DNA of 23,012 nucleotides from JACCZP01 sp050997195 (lineage in GTDB: Bacteria; Actinomycetota; Thermoleophilia; Solirubrobacterales; Thermoleophilaceae). Position numbers and translations under genes: made by a program. Positions 1 through 6,457 of the stretch are shown piece after piece; position 1 is the stretch's first letter, and the number at the start of each line of letters is the position of its first letter. The stretch is from assembly GCA_050997195.1 (NCBI GenBank), contig JBPCRE010000259.1, positions 1 to 23,012 of the forward strand, in the 5' to 3' direction. The notes beneath the pieces were generated by a model that saw nothing but the letters and a program-made list of their open reading frames with translations, was not told the origin of the DNA and searched no databases.

Positions 1-249
1 CGGATCGCTTGGCTCGCCGCCCTGCGGCCACCGAACCTTGCGCGACGCACCACGCCTCTCTCGGCGACGCTGCTCGAGCTCGCGGTCCGCGGACAGGTGA
101 TGGAGCCGGTGCACGCCCTCCTCGACCTAAGCCCCGCGGGAGCCGAAGGATGGCCGGCCGCGCTGCGCACGCTCCTGCGCATCGGCCACTCGACCGGACC
201 GGCCTACGCCGCGCAGGTGGCTGCGACGCTCGTGCTGGTCTGCGAGTGA
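1..249 (+). CDS. allH: DUF2877 family protein, C-terminal fragment (AllH/YlbF-like)
   Basis: This is the 3' end of a gene truncated by the window edge, open from base 1 to TGA at 247-249 (82 residues). The visible tail carries TTPLSATLLELAVRG and ends LLRIGHSTGPAYAAQVAATL. That matches what I know of the DUF2877 C-terminus: a TT-x-S-A-xx-L helix, then an LLxxGHTSG-like glycine turn and a hydrophobic last helix; here the turn reads GHSTG. DUF2877 (E. coli YlbF, renamed AllH) is one of three proteins reported to form oxamate carbamoyltransferase with AllF (FdrA) and AllG (DUF1116). Both partner families occur in this window, at 6454-7917 and 14321-15727, which strengthens the call. It converges on the minus-strand small gene ending at 276. 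The N-terminal GDD-type region lies outside the window, so the family call rests on the tail and on context. Confidence 0.62.
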   Translation, partial: RIAWLAALRPPNLARRTTPLSATLLELAVRGQVMEPVHALLDLSPAGAEGWPAALRTLLRIGHSTGPAYAAQVAATLVLVCE

Positions 250-260
250 GCGGTCGCGCG

Positions 261-288
261 GCCCGGCGCGGGAGACTACGCGCGGGGC
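261..288. terminator. Imperfect hairpin between convergent genes, possible bidirectional terminator
   Basis: GCCCGGCGCG at 261-270 pairs with CGCGCGGGGC at 279-288 with one mismatch, around an 8-nt loop that holds the minus-strand stop codon (276-278). It sits between two converging genes whose stops are 26 nt apart. There is no T-tract on either side, so termination is inferred only from position and stem strength. Confidence 0.3.
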
Positions 289-581
289 CCCGCCCCCCCT
301 GTCGGCGGCCGCCACGGCTCGCTCGGCTCCCGCGGCGGCGGCGTCCAGCCCTGCGAGGTCATGCGGGCTGTGCCGATCGCCCGCTGCATGGTGGACCAGG
401 GAATGCGCCGGTAGACCGGGACGAAGATCCGCCGCCAGAAGAGGCCGCCGGAGTCCGAGGCCGGGGGGCGCGTGCCCGTGGGGTAGCGCCGGCGCAGGTC
501 CTCCTGGGCGGCCACCGTGAGGTAGTGCTCCGAGCGGTCGCGCAGCGACTCGGCGAGGGTGCGTGGCAGCGGGGACTTCAT
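276..581 (-). CDS. Small basic hypothetical protein (101 aa)
   Basis: I do not recognise this protein. It starts at ATG 581-579, which overlaps the TGA of the upstream flavoprotein gene (580-578) as ATGA, so it is probably made by translational coupling. It is rich in Arg, Pro and Trp. A moderately hydrophobic central stretch (about residues 47-75, including GLFWRRIFVPVYRRIPW) is followed by a Pro/Arg-rich, probably disordered tail. No signal peptide or clear transmembrane helix is visible. It is the last gene of the long minus-strand run that begins at 9502. Coupling and lack of stops support a real gene, but in such GC-rich DNA a chance open frame of 101 codons is possible. A role as accessory partner of the preceding oxidoreductase is only a guess from position. 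Confidence 0.55.
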   Translation of the reverse strand: MKSPLPRTLAESLRDRSEHYLTVAAQEDLRRRYPTGTRPPASDSGGLFWRRIFVPVYRRIPWSTMQRAIGTARMTSQGWTPPPREPSEPWRPPTGGAGPRA

Positions 582-1930
582 GCCTTCCCCGCGGCCTTGA
601 GCTCGGCGAGCCCCGTCTGGGCGGCAATGGCCATCGGCTCGAAGAGGGCCCCGATGGGCGGCGAGTAGATGTTCTCCATCCACGCGATGTCGTCCAGGGT
701 GGCGCCCCGGCGGGCGGCAAAGGCCAGGAAGTCGGCGCGCTCCTTGACCCCCTCCCCGCCGTGGATCTGCGCTCCGATGAGCTTGAGCGTGTCCGGCTCG
801 GCGAGGAGCTTCACGTGCATCTTGTTGGCGCCCGGGTAGTAGCGCGCCCGGGACACGCCGGCACCCTGGGCCAGCACGTAGGGCACGCCGATGGCCGTGG
901 CCAGGGTCTCGCCTAGGGAGAAGCCGCCGATCACCGTGCTCCCGCCCTGCATGCCCCAGGGGATCCACACCGGGTCGTAGTTGCGGTCCTCGCCGGCCGC
1001 GTTGGCGCCCGCGGTGCGGCCCTGGGCGTAGGCGTGCGATCCGGTGAGCCCGCGCACCGGCAGCATGGTGAGCCCGTGGGGCACCTCGATCATGTCTCCG
1101 GCGGCCCAGACCCCCGGCTCCGAGGTGCGCATGTGGTCGTCCACCACCACCCCGCCGGTCGAGCCGATCTTCAGCCCGATCTCCCGGGCGAGCGTCGTGT
1201 TGGGGAGCTTCTCGGAGCAGACGATGGCCACGTCGCAGGGAACCTCGCCCTCCGAGGTGCTCACGCCGGTCACGCGACCGTTGCCGGTGTAGGCCCTCAC
1301 GGCGGAGCCGAGGCGCAGGTTCACGCCGGCCTCGGTGAGGTCGTCCTGCACGGGCTGGACCACGTCGGGGTCCGCGAGCTCGTGGAGTACCCACGGTCCC
1401 TCATCGATGAAGTCCACCGTGAGGTTCTCGCGGTGGGCGAGGTTGCCCGCCATCTCGAGTCCGAGCGGGGTGGCGCCCACCACCGCGACGCGCTCGACCT
1501 CATCGAGCGTCTTGTCGAACTCCATGGCCTTGCGGATGTTCTTCACGTAGTGCAGGCCGTCGAGGTTCGCGCCGGGCACGTCGGGCTGCGCGTAGTGGAA
1601 GCCCGTGCACAGGATCAGCTGGTCAAAGCCCTCGGGCTCGTTGCGGGCGGTGATGGTGCGGCGGTCGAGGTCGATGTCGGTGACCACGCTCTCCATGCGC
1701 ATGTCGAGGCCCTCGTCGCGGTAGCGCTGCACGGTCGAGAGGAAGAGATCGTCGAAGCTCGGGATCTCGCGGCCGTACACGAAGGGGATTCCGCAGGGCG
1801 AGTAGGCGATGTCCTCGAACTCCGTGAACACCGTGATCTGCGCGCTCGGATCCGAGCGCTTGGCGATGGTCGCCGCCGCCGTTCCGGCGCCGCCCCCGCC
1901 GATGACCACTATTCGCTGACCCATTTCCAT
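578..1930 (-). CDS. FAD/NAD(P)-dependent pyridine nucleotide-disulfide oxidoreductase, CoA-disulfide reductase/NADH oxidase type
   Basis: A 450-residue flavoprotein of the single-cysteine (class III) disulfide reductase group. Residues 7-20 hold the FAD-binding Rossmann turn (VVIGGGGAGTAAA). SPCGIPF around Cys46 corresponds to the redox cysteine of CoA-disulfide reductase and NADH oxidase. A second nucleotide site reads VAVVGATPLGLEMA, and GVWAAGDM is the second FAD motif. The C-terminal third is the dimerisation domain. Expected chemistry is NAD(P)H-dependent reduction of a disulfide, persulfide or oxygen. Two in-frame ATGs six bases apart (1930 and 1924) follow a purine-rich AAGGAGAGGAG; either could be used. 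A 118-nt gap separates it from the upstream aminotransferase-like gene, and its 3' end overlaps the small gene at 276-581. It is not the MSMEG_0569-type flavoprotein of Nit1 clusters. The family call is firm; the substrate is unknown. Confidence 0.9.
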   Translation of the reverse strand: MEMGQRIVVIGGGGAGTAAATIAKRSDPSAQITVFTEFEDIAYSPCGIPFVYGREIPSFDDLFLSTVQRYRDEGLDMRMESVVTDIDLDRRTITARNEPEGFDQLILCTGFHYAQPDVPGANLDGLHYVKNIRKAMEFDKTLDEVERVAVVGATPLGLEMAGNLAHRENLTVDFIDEGPWVLHELADPDVVQPVQDDLTEAGVNLRLGSAVRAYTGNGRVTGVSTSEGEVPCDVAIVCSEKLPNTTLAREIGLKIGSTGGVVVDDHMRTSEPGVWAAGDMIEVPHGLTMLPVRGLTGSHAYAQGRTAGANAAGEDRNYDPVWIPWGMQGGSTVIGGFSLGETLATAIGVPYVLAQGAGVSRARYYPGANKMHVKLLAEPDTLKLIGAQIHGGEGVKERADFLAFAARRGATLDDIAWMENIYSPPIGALFEPMAIAAQTGLAELKAAGKA

Positions 1931-2048
1931 TACTCCTCTCCTTCGCGTCCCGCTCGGGGGCGCAAAGCGTTCGATCGTCGCTTCGCCAATAGTGGTATCA
2001 GCCCGGGCCGCGAACCGAAAGCGGTCGAGCCGATGGGAACCGGGAACC
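1931..2048 (-). other. Intergenic gap within the minus-strand gene run
   Basis: This 118-nt stretch is the only sizeable gap in the otherwise tightly coupled minus-strand series. It holds the Shine-Dalgarno region of the flavoprotein gene (AAGGAGAGGAG on the minus strand, directly before 1930). I see no convincing -35/-10 pair and no strong terminator hairpin. The last two genes could have their own promoter here or be read through. Confidence 0.4.
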
Positions 2049-3401
2049 TCATCGAGCGCGGATCAGCTCCGCGATCTCGTGGGCGCGCGCTGTTCCCTTG
2101 CCCTCGAGCAGCGCCGCCACCGGCTCGGCCCAACGCCCCGAGGCAGCCTCCTCCACCGCCTCGTCGAGGACCTCGCGCAGGTGCTCCATGGCCCAGGGAT
2201 CGGGGCGAGAGAGGTTCATCCGCAGCGTGCTGGCCGCGCCCACGGCACCGAGGCCGTCGCCCGGGTACACCACCACGCGCCGCGCGAAGAGAGCCACCAC
2301 GAGCTCCTGAGCCGTGGCCTCCGTTCCCGAGACGTCCACCGCGCAGGCGAGCCCGCGGGCGGGACGGGTTACCAGCTCGAGGCCGGGGCGCGAACCGAGC
2401 GTCTCCTCGAGGTGGGCGAGGTTGCGGCGTACCACCGCGCCGGCGTAGGAAAGGTGGTCCGGGTCGCGGAGGGCCGCGAGCGCGCCGTACTGCGCCACGA
2501 GGCTCGTGTTCAGGCGCGTGACGGCCGCCTTCAGGCGCAGGCAGCGCCGGATGAGCCCCGGGGGCCCGGCCATGAACCCGATGCGGGCGCCGGCCATGCC
2601 CCAGCAGTGCGACACCGAGTACATGGTGAGCGCGCGCTCACCCGCGCCGAGCGAGGCAAACATGTGGTGGGGAACGCGCTCGTCGATGGCGATCGGGGCG
2701 TGGGTCACGTCGTGGATGAGCATGAGGTCGTGGCGCTCGGCCAGCTCGGCCAGGGCGCTCAGCTCCTCCGCGCTGTGCACGGTCCCGAAGGGGTTCAGAG
2801 GATCGACCACGCAGATCGCCCTGGTGCGCGGGGTGATGGCACCCGCCACCGCGTCGGGGTCCAGCAGGTGGCCGGTGTGGGCGCCGATCGGCACCACCAC
2901 CGGCGTGGCTCCCGCCACGATCACCGCGCCGGGAAGGTGGAAGTAGCCGGGGTCGCCGAGGATCACTTCGTCGCCCGGGTCCACTCCGGCCAGCAGCGCC
3001 AGGGTCACGCCCGCCTGGGCGCCCTCGACGCCCATCACCTCGAGCCCGCCGTCCCGGCGCAGGCCGATGGCCGCGGCGGCGGCTTCGCGCAGGGGGTCGA
3101 TCAGGTCCGGTGTGTACTGGTTCACCGTCTCCACCGACACCGAGTCGCGCATGGCGTCGAGCGCCGACTGCGGCGGGCCGCAGAAGGAGGCGAGCCAGCC
3201 GAGGTCGGCCCACTCGGCGGGATCGAGGCGCGTGGTGCCCTCGGGATAGAGGTCAGCCGACTCGAGGCCCACGAGCTCGATGGCGTCGCGGTAGGTCATG
3301 TAGTTCCACATCGCGTGGTGGCTCGACTCGAGCGCCTGCGCGCGCGCCGACGCGCGGGTGGCGATGGCGGGACCGGCGCCCGGCCAGGTGAGCACGCTCA
3401 C
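2049..3401 (-). CDS. Class I/II aminotransferase-fold protein with the PLP lysine replaced by histidine
   Basis: A 450-residue fold-type I (aspartate aminotransferase-like) protein. Recognisable elements are the QAGVTLALLAGVDPGDEVILGDPGYF segment in the large domain (here in two parts: cofactor loop, then GDPGY), NPFG with Asn203, Asp231 in IHDVTH (the residue that pairs with the pyridine nitrogen), and the C-terminal RMNLSRPD arginine. The segment that should read S-x-S-K-xx-G-x-x-G-x-R reads SVSHCWGMAGARIGF. The codon at 2607-2609 (CAC on the coding strand) gives His265 where the Schiff-base lysine belongs. The usual Tyr of the D-x-x-Y motif is also His (His234). Normal transamination is therefore unlikely; a PMP-dependent, dehydratase-like (compare ColD, which also has His there) or non-catalytic role is possible. 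The GTG start at 3401 overlaps the upstream methyltransferase stop as GTGA. Confidence 0.88.
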   Translation of the reverse strand: MSVLTWPGAGPAIATRASARAQALESSHHAMWNYMTYRDAIELVGLESADLYPEGTTRLDPAEWADLGWLASFCGPPQSALDAMRDSVSVETVNQYTPDLIDPLREAAAAAIGLRRDGGLEVMGVEGAQAGVTLALLAGVDPGDEVILGDPGYFHLPGAVIVAGATPVVVPIGAHTGHLLDPDAVAGAITPRTRAICVVDPLNPFGTVHSAEELSALAELAERHDLMLIHDVTHAPIAIDERVPHHMFASLGAGERALTMYSVSHCWGMAGARIGFMAGPPGLIRRCLRLKAAVTRLNTSLVAQYGALAALRDPDHLSYAGAVVRRNLAHLEETLGSRPGLELVTRPARGLACAVDVSGTEATAQELVVALFARRVVVYPGDGLGAVGAASTLRMNLSRPDPWAMEHLREVLDEAVEEAASGRWAEPVAALLEGKGTARAHEIAELIRAR

Positions 3402-4318
3402 GCGCTCGCTCCCATATCCACGGGGGCGCCCTCGCGCACGAGGCGCACCACGCGGTAGATCCCGTGGGAGTCCGCGGCCACGCTCGCGGGCGCGTACCCG
3501 GCGTCCTGTGCCCACCCAAGCACCAGGGAGAGCGGGCGAAGGTGCCACACGCAGCGCCCTCCCTCGCGGTTGCGCCAGACCCGGGCGATGTACTCGATCT
3601 CGGGGTTCTGCGTCTGCACGTTGAAGACGATCTGCTCCGGAGCCACGATCTCGGCCAGGTCGAGGAAGTGACGCCGTACCCGCTCGTCGTCGTGCACCAT
3701 CCCGTAGAGGCCGAGCTCGACTACCACGTCGGGGCGCGGCGAGAGCGCAGCGAGCGCGCAGCGATCGAGAGCGTCGGCGGCGCGGAAACGCGTTCGGTCC
3801 TCTACCCCGAGCCGGCTGGCCGCCGCCCTCGCGCCGGCCAATGCGCCCTCGTCGAGGTCACTCACCAGCGCGGAGGACTCGTGGTGCTCCGCCACCGCCC
3901 CGAGCAGGTAGGGCGCCGGGCCGGCGGCCAGGTCGGCCACGAGCGCGACGCCGCCCGCGGCGTCGAGGGCCTCGTCGACGGCGCGGCGGGCGAGGTCCTT
4001 GATCTCCCGGAACGCTGTGAGGGTGGGCCGCTCGAGCAGCCGCCGGTCGAGGGCGCGGCCGAGCGGCGTGCGCCCGCCCGGGCGTCCCCGGTAGGCGTGG
4101 TCCATGAACGCGCCCGAGTCGAAGCCGTGGCGGTGGCCGACGGCGAGCCCCTCGCTGAGGCCCGCGCCCGCCCGGCTGAGAAGCCCGAGCGTCGCGAAGC
4201 GCCAGGCCCGGGGCGAGGACCACGGCAGATCGCGTTGGAGCTCGGAGAAGGTGGGCTGCCCCGCCGGCCGGCCGTCGTCCTCGACGGGCGCCGCCACGGT
4301 CGGGGTGGCAGTGCTCAC
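3398..4318 (-). CDS. SAM-dependent methyltransferase, PF12147-like
   Basis: A 306-residue protein with a class I methyltransferase core. Motif I reads VADLAAGPAPYLLGAV at about residue 130, followed by SDLDEGALAGARAAA (motif II, acidic residue for the SAM ribose) and FRAADALD (motif III). The C-terminal part, with FNVQTQNPEIEYIARVW, a WHLRP segment and a final GIYRVVRL strand, resembles the putative methyltransferases of PF12147. The N-terminal 100 residues are helical and may bind substrate. The GTG start at 4318 overlaps the stop of the ferritin-like gene as GTGA, and its own stop overlaps the next gene as GTGA. These three genes therefore form a tightly coupled block and probably act on one substrate. 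The acceptor is unknown. A polyketide-type or small-molecule O/N/C-methyltransferase is equally compatible with the sequence. Confidence 0.75.
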   Translation of the reverse strand: MSTATPTVAAPVEDDGRPAGQPTFSELQRDLPWSSPRAWRFATLGLLSRAGAGLSEGLAVGHRHGFDSGAFMDHAYRGRPGGRTPLGRALDRRLLERPTLTAFREIKDLARRAVDEALDAAGGVALVADLAAGPAPYLLGAVAEHHESSALVSDLDEGALAGARAAASRLGVEDRTRFRAADALDRCALAALSPRPDVVVELGLYGMVHDDERVRRHFLDLAEIVAPEQIVFNVQTQNPEIEYIARVWRNREGGRCVWHLRPLSLVLGWAQDAGYAPASVAADSHGIYRVVRLVREGAPVDMGASA

Positions 4319-4854
4319 GCGGCGTAGCTCGCGGTCTCGGCGAGCTCCCGAACTCGGTAGAGCTCGTTGGCCTCGGCCGACATGGCCCCCGGCGAGCCTC
4401 CGGCGTGCTCGCCGAGGATCGAGCGCGCCCGCTGAACGTCGCGGCCCACCTCCTCGATGGTCACGAGGTCGTCGTCCGTGGCCGCCGCCGCGTAGACGCC
4501 GAGGAGCGTGGCGAAGTGGTCGAGCGAGCCGCGCGCGTAGTCCACGAGCTCCTCGAGGGAGGAGATCTCGGCCATGCGCTCGTAGATGGCCTCGCCCTCC
4601 GGCGGGCATACGTAGGCGTCCGGATCCACCCCGCGGGCCACCGCGCGCTCGCGGAAGAGCACCGCGTGGCGGGCGTTGTCGGCCACCAGCGACGCGATCA
4701 GGCGCTTGCCCTCGGGATCCGCGACGGCGGGGATGCGCGCGGCGAACAGGTCGACCCACCGGACCATGCCGTAGGCGTGCCGGGCGAACACGCGACCGAG
4801 CCGCGAGCGCTCGCTGAGCACGGCGCGGAGCTCCTGGCTGTTGTCGAGAGTCAT
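4315..4854 (-). CDS. Ferritin-like four-helix hypothetical protein (179 aa)
   Basis: An almost entirely helical protein of 179 residues. Helices of about 25 residues run through VLSERSRLGRVFARHAYGMV, then a long Arg/Ala-rich helix with ADNARHAVLFRERA, a helix SLEELVDYARGSLDHFATLL, and EEVGRDVQRARSIL. The spacing is that of ferritin-like or rubrerythrin-like bundles, and the xxxxRHAxLF pattern is reminiscent of an ExxH metal motif. A clean pair of ExxH motifs is absent, so metal binding is not assured. The start ATG at 4854 lies 20 nt after the OsmC stop with no strong Shine-Dalgarno. Its end overlaps the methyltransferase start as GTGA. A diiron oxygenase/hydroxylase working with the methyltransferase and the aminotransferase-fold protein is an attractive idea but unproven. 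Confidence 0.65.
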   Translation of the reverse strand: MTLDNSQELRAVLSERSRLGRVFARHAYGMVRWVDLFAARIPAVADPEGKRLIASLVADNARHAVLFRERAVARGVDPDAYVCPPEGEAIYERMAEISSLEELVDYARGSLDHFATLLGVYAAAATDDDLVTIEEVGRDVQRARSILGEHAGGSPGAMSAEANELYRVRELAETASYAA

Positions 4855-4870
4855 CTACTTTGAGAGACGG

Positions 4871-4886
4871 ACGTCTACTCAGACGT
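4871..4886. repeat. Short inverted repeat at the end of the OsmC gene
   Basis: ACGTCT at 4871-4876 and AGACGT at 4881-4886 form a perfect 6-bp inverted repeat with a 4-nt loop spanning the OsmC stop codon, just before the 20-nt gap to the next gene. It could be a weak RNA hairpin that tunes expression within the operon; it may also be chance. Confidence 0.3.
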
Positions 4887-5279
4887 AGAGTAGGTCACGT
4901 CGACGCCGGCCGCGAGGGTCTGCGAGACCCAGCACACGGGCTCGGCACGGCGCACGAGCTCCTCGAGCTCCTCACCCTCCACCGTGCCTGAGGTCTCGAC
5001 CTCGAACTGCCCGTAGCGCGGCTCGTCGCCGGCCTGCCTGGCCCGGACGGTCACCGCCAGCCCCTCGACCTCGAGGCCGCGCTTCTTCGCGGTGAAGGCC
5101 ACGGCGAGGACGAAGCAGCTCGCGAGCGCCGCGCAGAACAGCTCGGTGGGCATCATCCCCGAGTTCTCCCCGCCCGGCACGTCGGGGGGCTCGTCGATGC
5201 GCACCTCGTGCCCGCGCGCCGACACGTTGGCGGCCAGTTCGCCCTCCCAGGTGGCGAGGACCTCGAGCTCGGAGGCCAT
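4875..5279 (-). CDS. OsmC/Ohr family protein
   Basis: A 134-residue OsmC-fold protein, the normal length for the family. It keeps both redox cysteines in their usual settings: one in ELFCAALASCFVLA (Cys55 in the ALASC position, with an extra Cys49), and one in AEPVCWVSQTL near residue 118, where Ohr/OsmC proteins have the second cysteine followed by a hydroxyl residue. OsmC proteins reduce organic hydroperoxides or act as thiol-dependent carriers using dihydrolipoyl or other thiol donors in the cytoplasm. Its ATG (5279-5277) shares one base with the TGA of the preceding glycosyltransferase gene (TGATG), so it is translationally coupled to it. The CoA-disulfide-reductase-like flavoprotein downstream could in principle recycle its thiols, which is an inference. 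Confidence 0.88.
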   Translation of the reverse strand: MASELEVLATWEGELAANVSARGHEVRIDEPPDVPGGENSGMMPTELFCAALASCFVLAVAFTAKKRGLEVEGLAVTVRARQAGDEPRYGQFEVETSGTVEGEELEELVRRAEPVCWVSQTLAAGVDVTYSTSE

Positions 5280-6457
5280 CAGGCGGCGGCGGCCACGGGC
5301 GCGAAGCCGAGATAGAGCTCCTCGTGGCGCTCGGCCACCCGCTCCCAGCCGTGGGCGCGGGCCAACGTCTCGCCCCCGGCCACGAGCCGCGAGCGCAGCG
5401 CGGGGTCGTCGGCCACCTCGGTCAGGGCCGCGGCCAGGGCCGCGGCGTCGCCGGACGGCGGCAGGAGCGCGCTCTCGCGATGGCGCAGGAAGGTGCGAAA
5501 GACGTCGATGTCGGAGGCCACCACGGGCAGCCCGGCGCTCGCGGCCTCGAGCACCGTGAGCCCGAAACCCTCCTTGATCGATGGGAAGGCGAACACGTCG
5601 GCCGCGCGGTAGAGGCGCGCGATCTCCGCGTCGGGCAGCGGCCCGGCGAGCCGCAAGTCGCGCTCGAGGTCGAGGCCGAGCGCCTCGATTCGCTGGAGCA
5701 CGCGGGCTCGGTAGGGACGGTAGTCGAAGAGCGTGGCCCCGCCGGCCACCACGAGCACGGGGTCGAGATCCGGCCGCGCCTCCCGCAGGGCGGCGAAGGC
5801 CTCGATCAGGGTCATCGAGCCCTTACGCGGCTCGATCCCTCCCACCGTGAGGATGAGCAGTCGCCCCGCGGCGCCGTGGGCCGCGCGGTCGCGGCTCCGC
5901 GCCTCTCCGTCGGGCGCGGGGCGAAAGCGCGCTCGGTCCACCCCGTTGCCCACCGGCTGGGCCTCCACGCCGAACTCGGCGCGCAACCGCTCGCGCCACG
6001 GCGCGGACACGCAGAGCACCTCGTCGGGCGCCAGGATCGAGCGGTCCTGGCAGGCCACCAGCGACGGCGAGGTGAAGTCGTCCACGTGGTGGACGGTGCG
6101 CACGAGCGACTCGATCACCCCCTCCTCGCGCAGGTCGAGGGCGCTGTTGGCCGAGAGGCAGTCCTGGGCGTGGACCACGTCGAAGCCGGCGCCGAGCGGC
6201 TCGCGGAGCCCCTCGCGGTAGGCCTCGATCATCGCGGGGATGCGCTCGTCGAAGTCCACGGCGGGGTGCTCGAAGTCGATCACGGTGGCGGGCACGCGGG
6301 ACGCGCGGAAGAACCCCTGCCCGGGCGGCGCGATGGCGAAGACGTGGGGGCGGTGGCCGCGCGCGGCGAGCGCCTCGGCCACGGCGAGGGTGTGCACGGG
6401 GCCGCCGCGGGGCTTCACCGAGTAGGTGAGCAGCGCGACTTCGAGGGAGCGCGTCAC
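5279..6457 (-). CDS. MSMEG_0565-family GT4-type glycosyltransferase of Nit1 clusters
   Basis: A 392-residue GT-B glycosyltransferase (glycosyl transferases group 1). The N-terminal domain begins ALLTYSVKPRGGPVHTLAVA and holds HAQDCLSANSAL and VRTVHHVDDF. These are hallmarks I associate with TIGR04047 (MSMEG_0565 family), known for co-occurring with the Nit1 cluster. The C-terminal donor domain has VGGIEPRKGSMTLIEAF and the catalytic E-x7-E motif within KEGFGLTVLEAASAGLPVVAS (sugar nucleotide binding). The GTG start at 6457 overlaps the fdrA stop as GTGA, chosen over the longer open frame because upstream codons lie inside fdrA. Its position between fdrA and osmC, rather than next to the radical SAM gene, is unusual. 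The acceptor is unknown; small-molecule glycosylation by a pathway product is possible. Confidence 0.88.
   Translation of the reverse strand: MTRSLEVALLTYSVKPRGGPVHTLAVAEALAARGHRPHVFAIAPPGQGFFRASRVPATVIDFEHPAVDFDERIPAMIEAYREGLREPLGAGFDVVHAQDCLSANSALDLREEGVIESLVRTVHHVDDFTSPSLVACQDRSILAPDEVLCVSAPWRERLRAEFGVEAQPVGNGVDRARFRPAPDGEARSRDRAAHGAAGRLLILTVGGIEPRKGSMTLIEAFAALREARPDLDPVLVVAGGATLFDYRPYRARVLQRIEALGLDLERDLRLAGPLPDAEIARLYRAADVFAFPSIKEGFGLTVLEAASAGLPVVASDIDVFRTFLRHRESALLPPSGDAAALAAALTEVADDPALRSRLVAGGETLARAHGWERVAERHEELYLGFAPVAAAA

Noticed and set aside
578..1930. Flavoprotein as the Nit1-cluster MSMEG_0569 (NitH) oxidoreductase
   Set aside because: The SPCGIP redox cysteine and two-dinucleotide architecture fit the CoA-disulfide reductase group, not the monooxygenase-like MSMEG_0569 family.
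1992..3458. Long plus-strand frame over the aminotransferase-like gene
   Set aside because: It lacks any family signature, is His/Arg/Gly-rich, and lies opposite a clear fold-type I protein with conserved motifs.
4871..4886. Riboswitch or attenuator between osmC and the ferritin-like gene
   Set aside because: Only a 6-bp hairpin fits in the 20-nt gap; there is no room for an aptamer.
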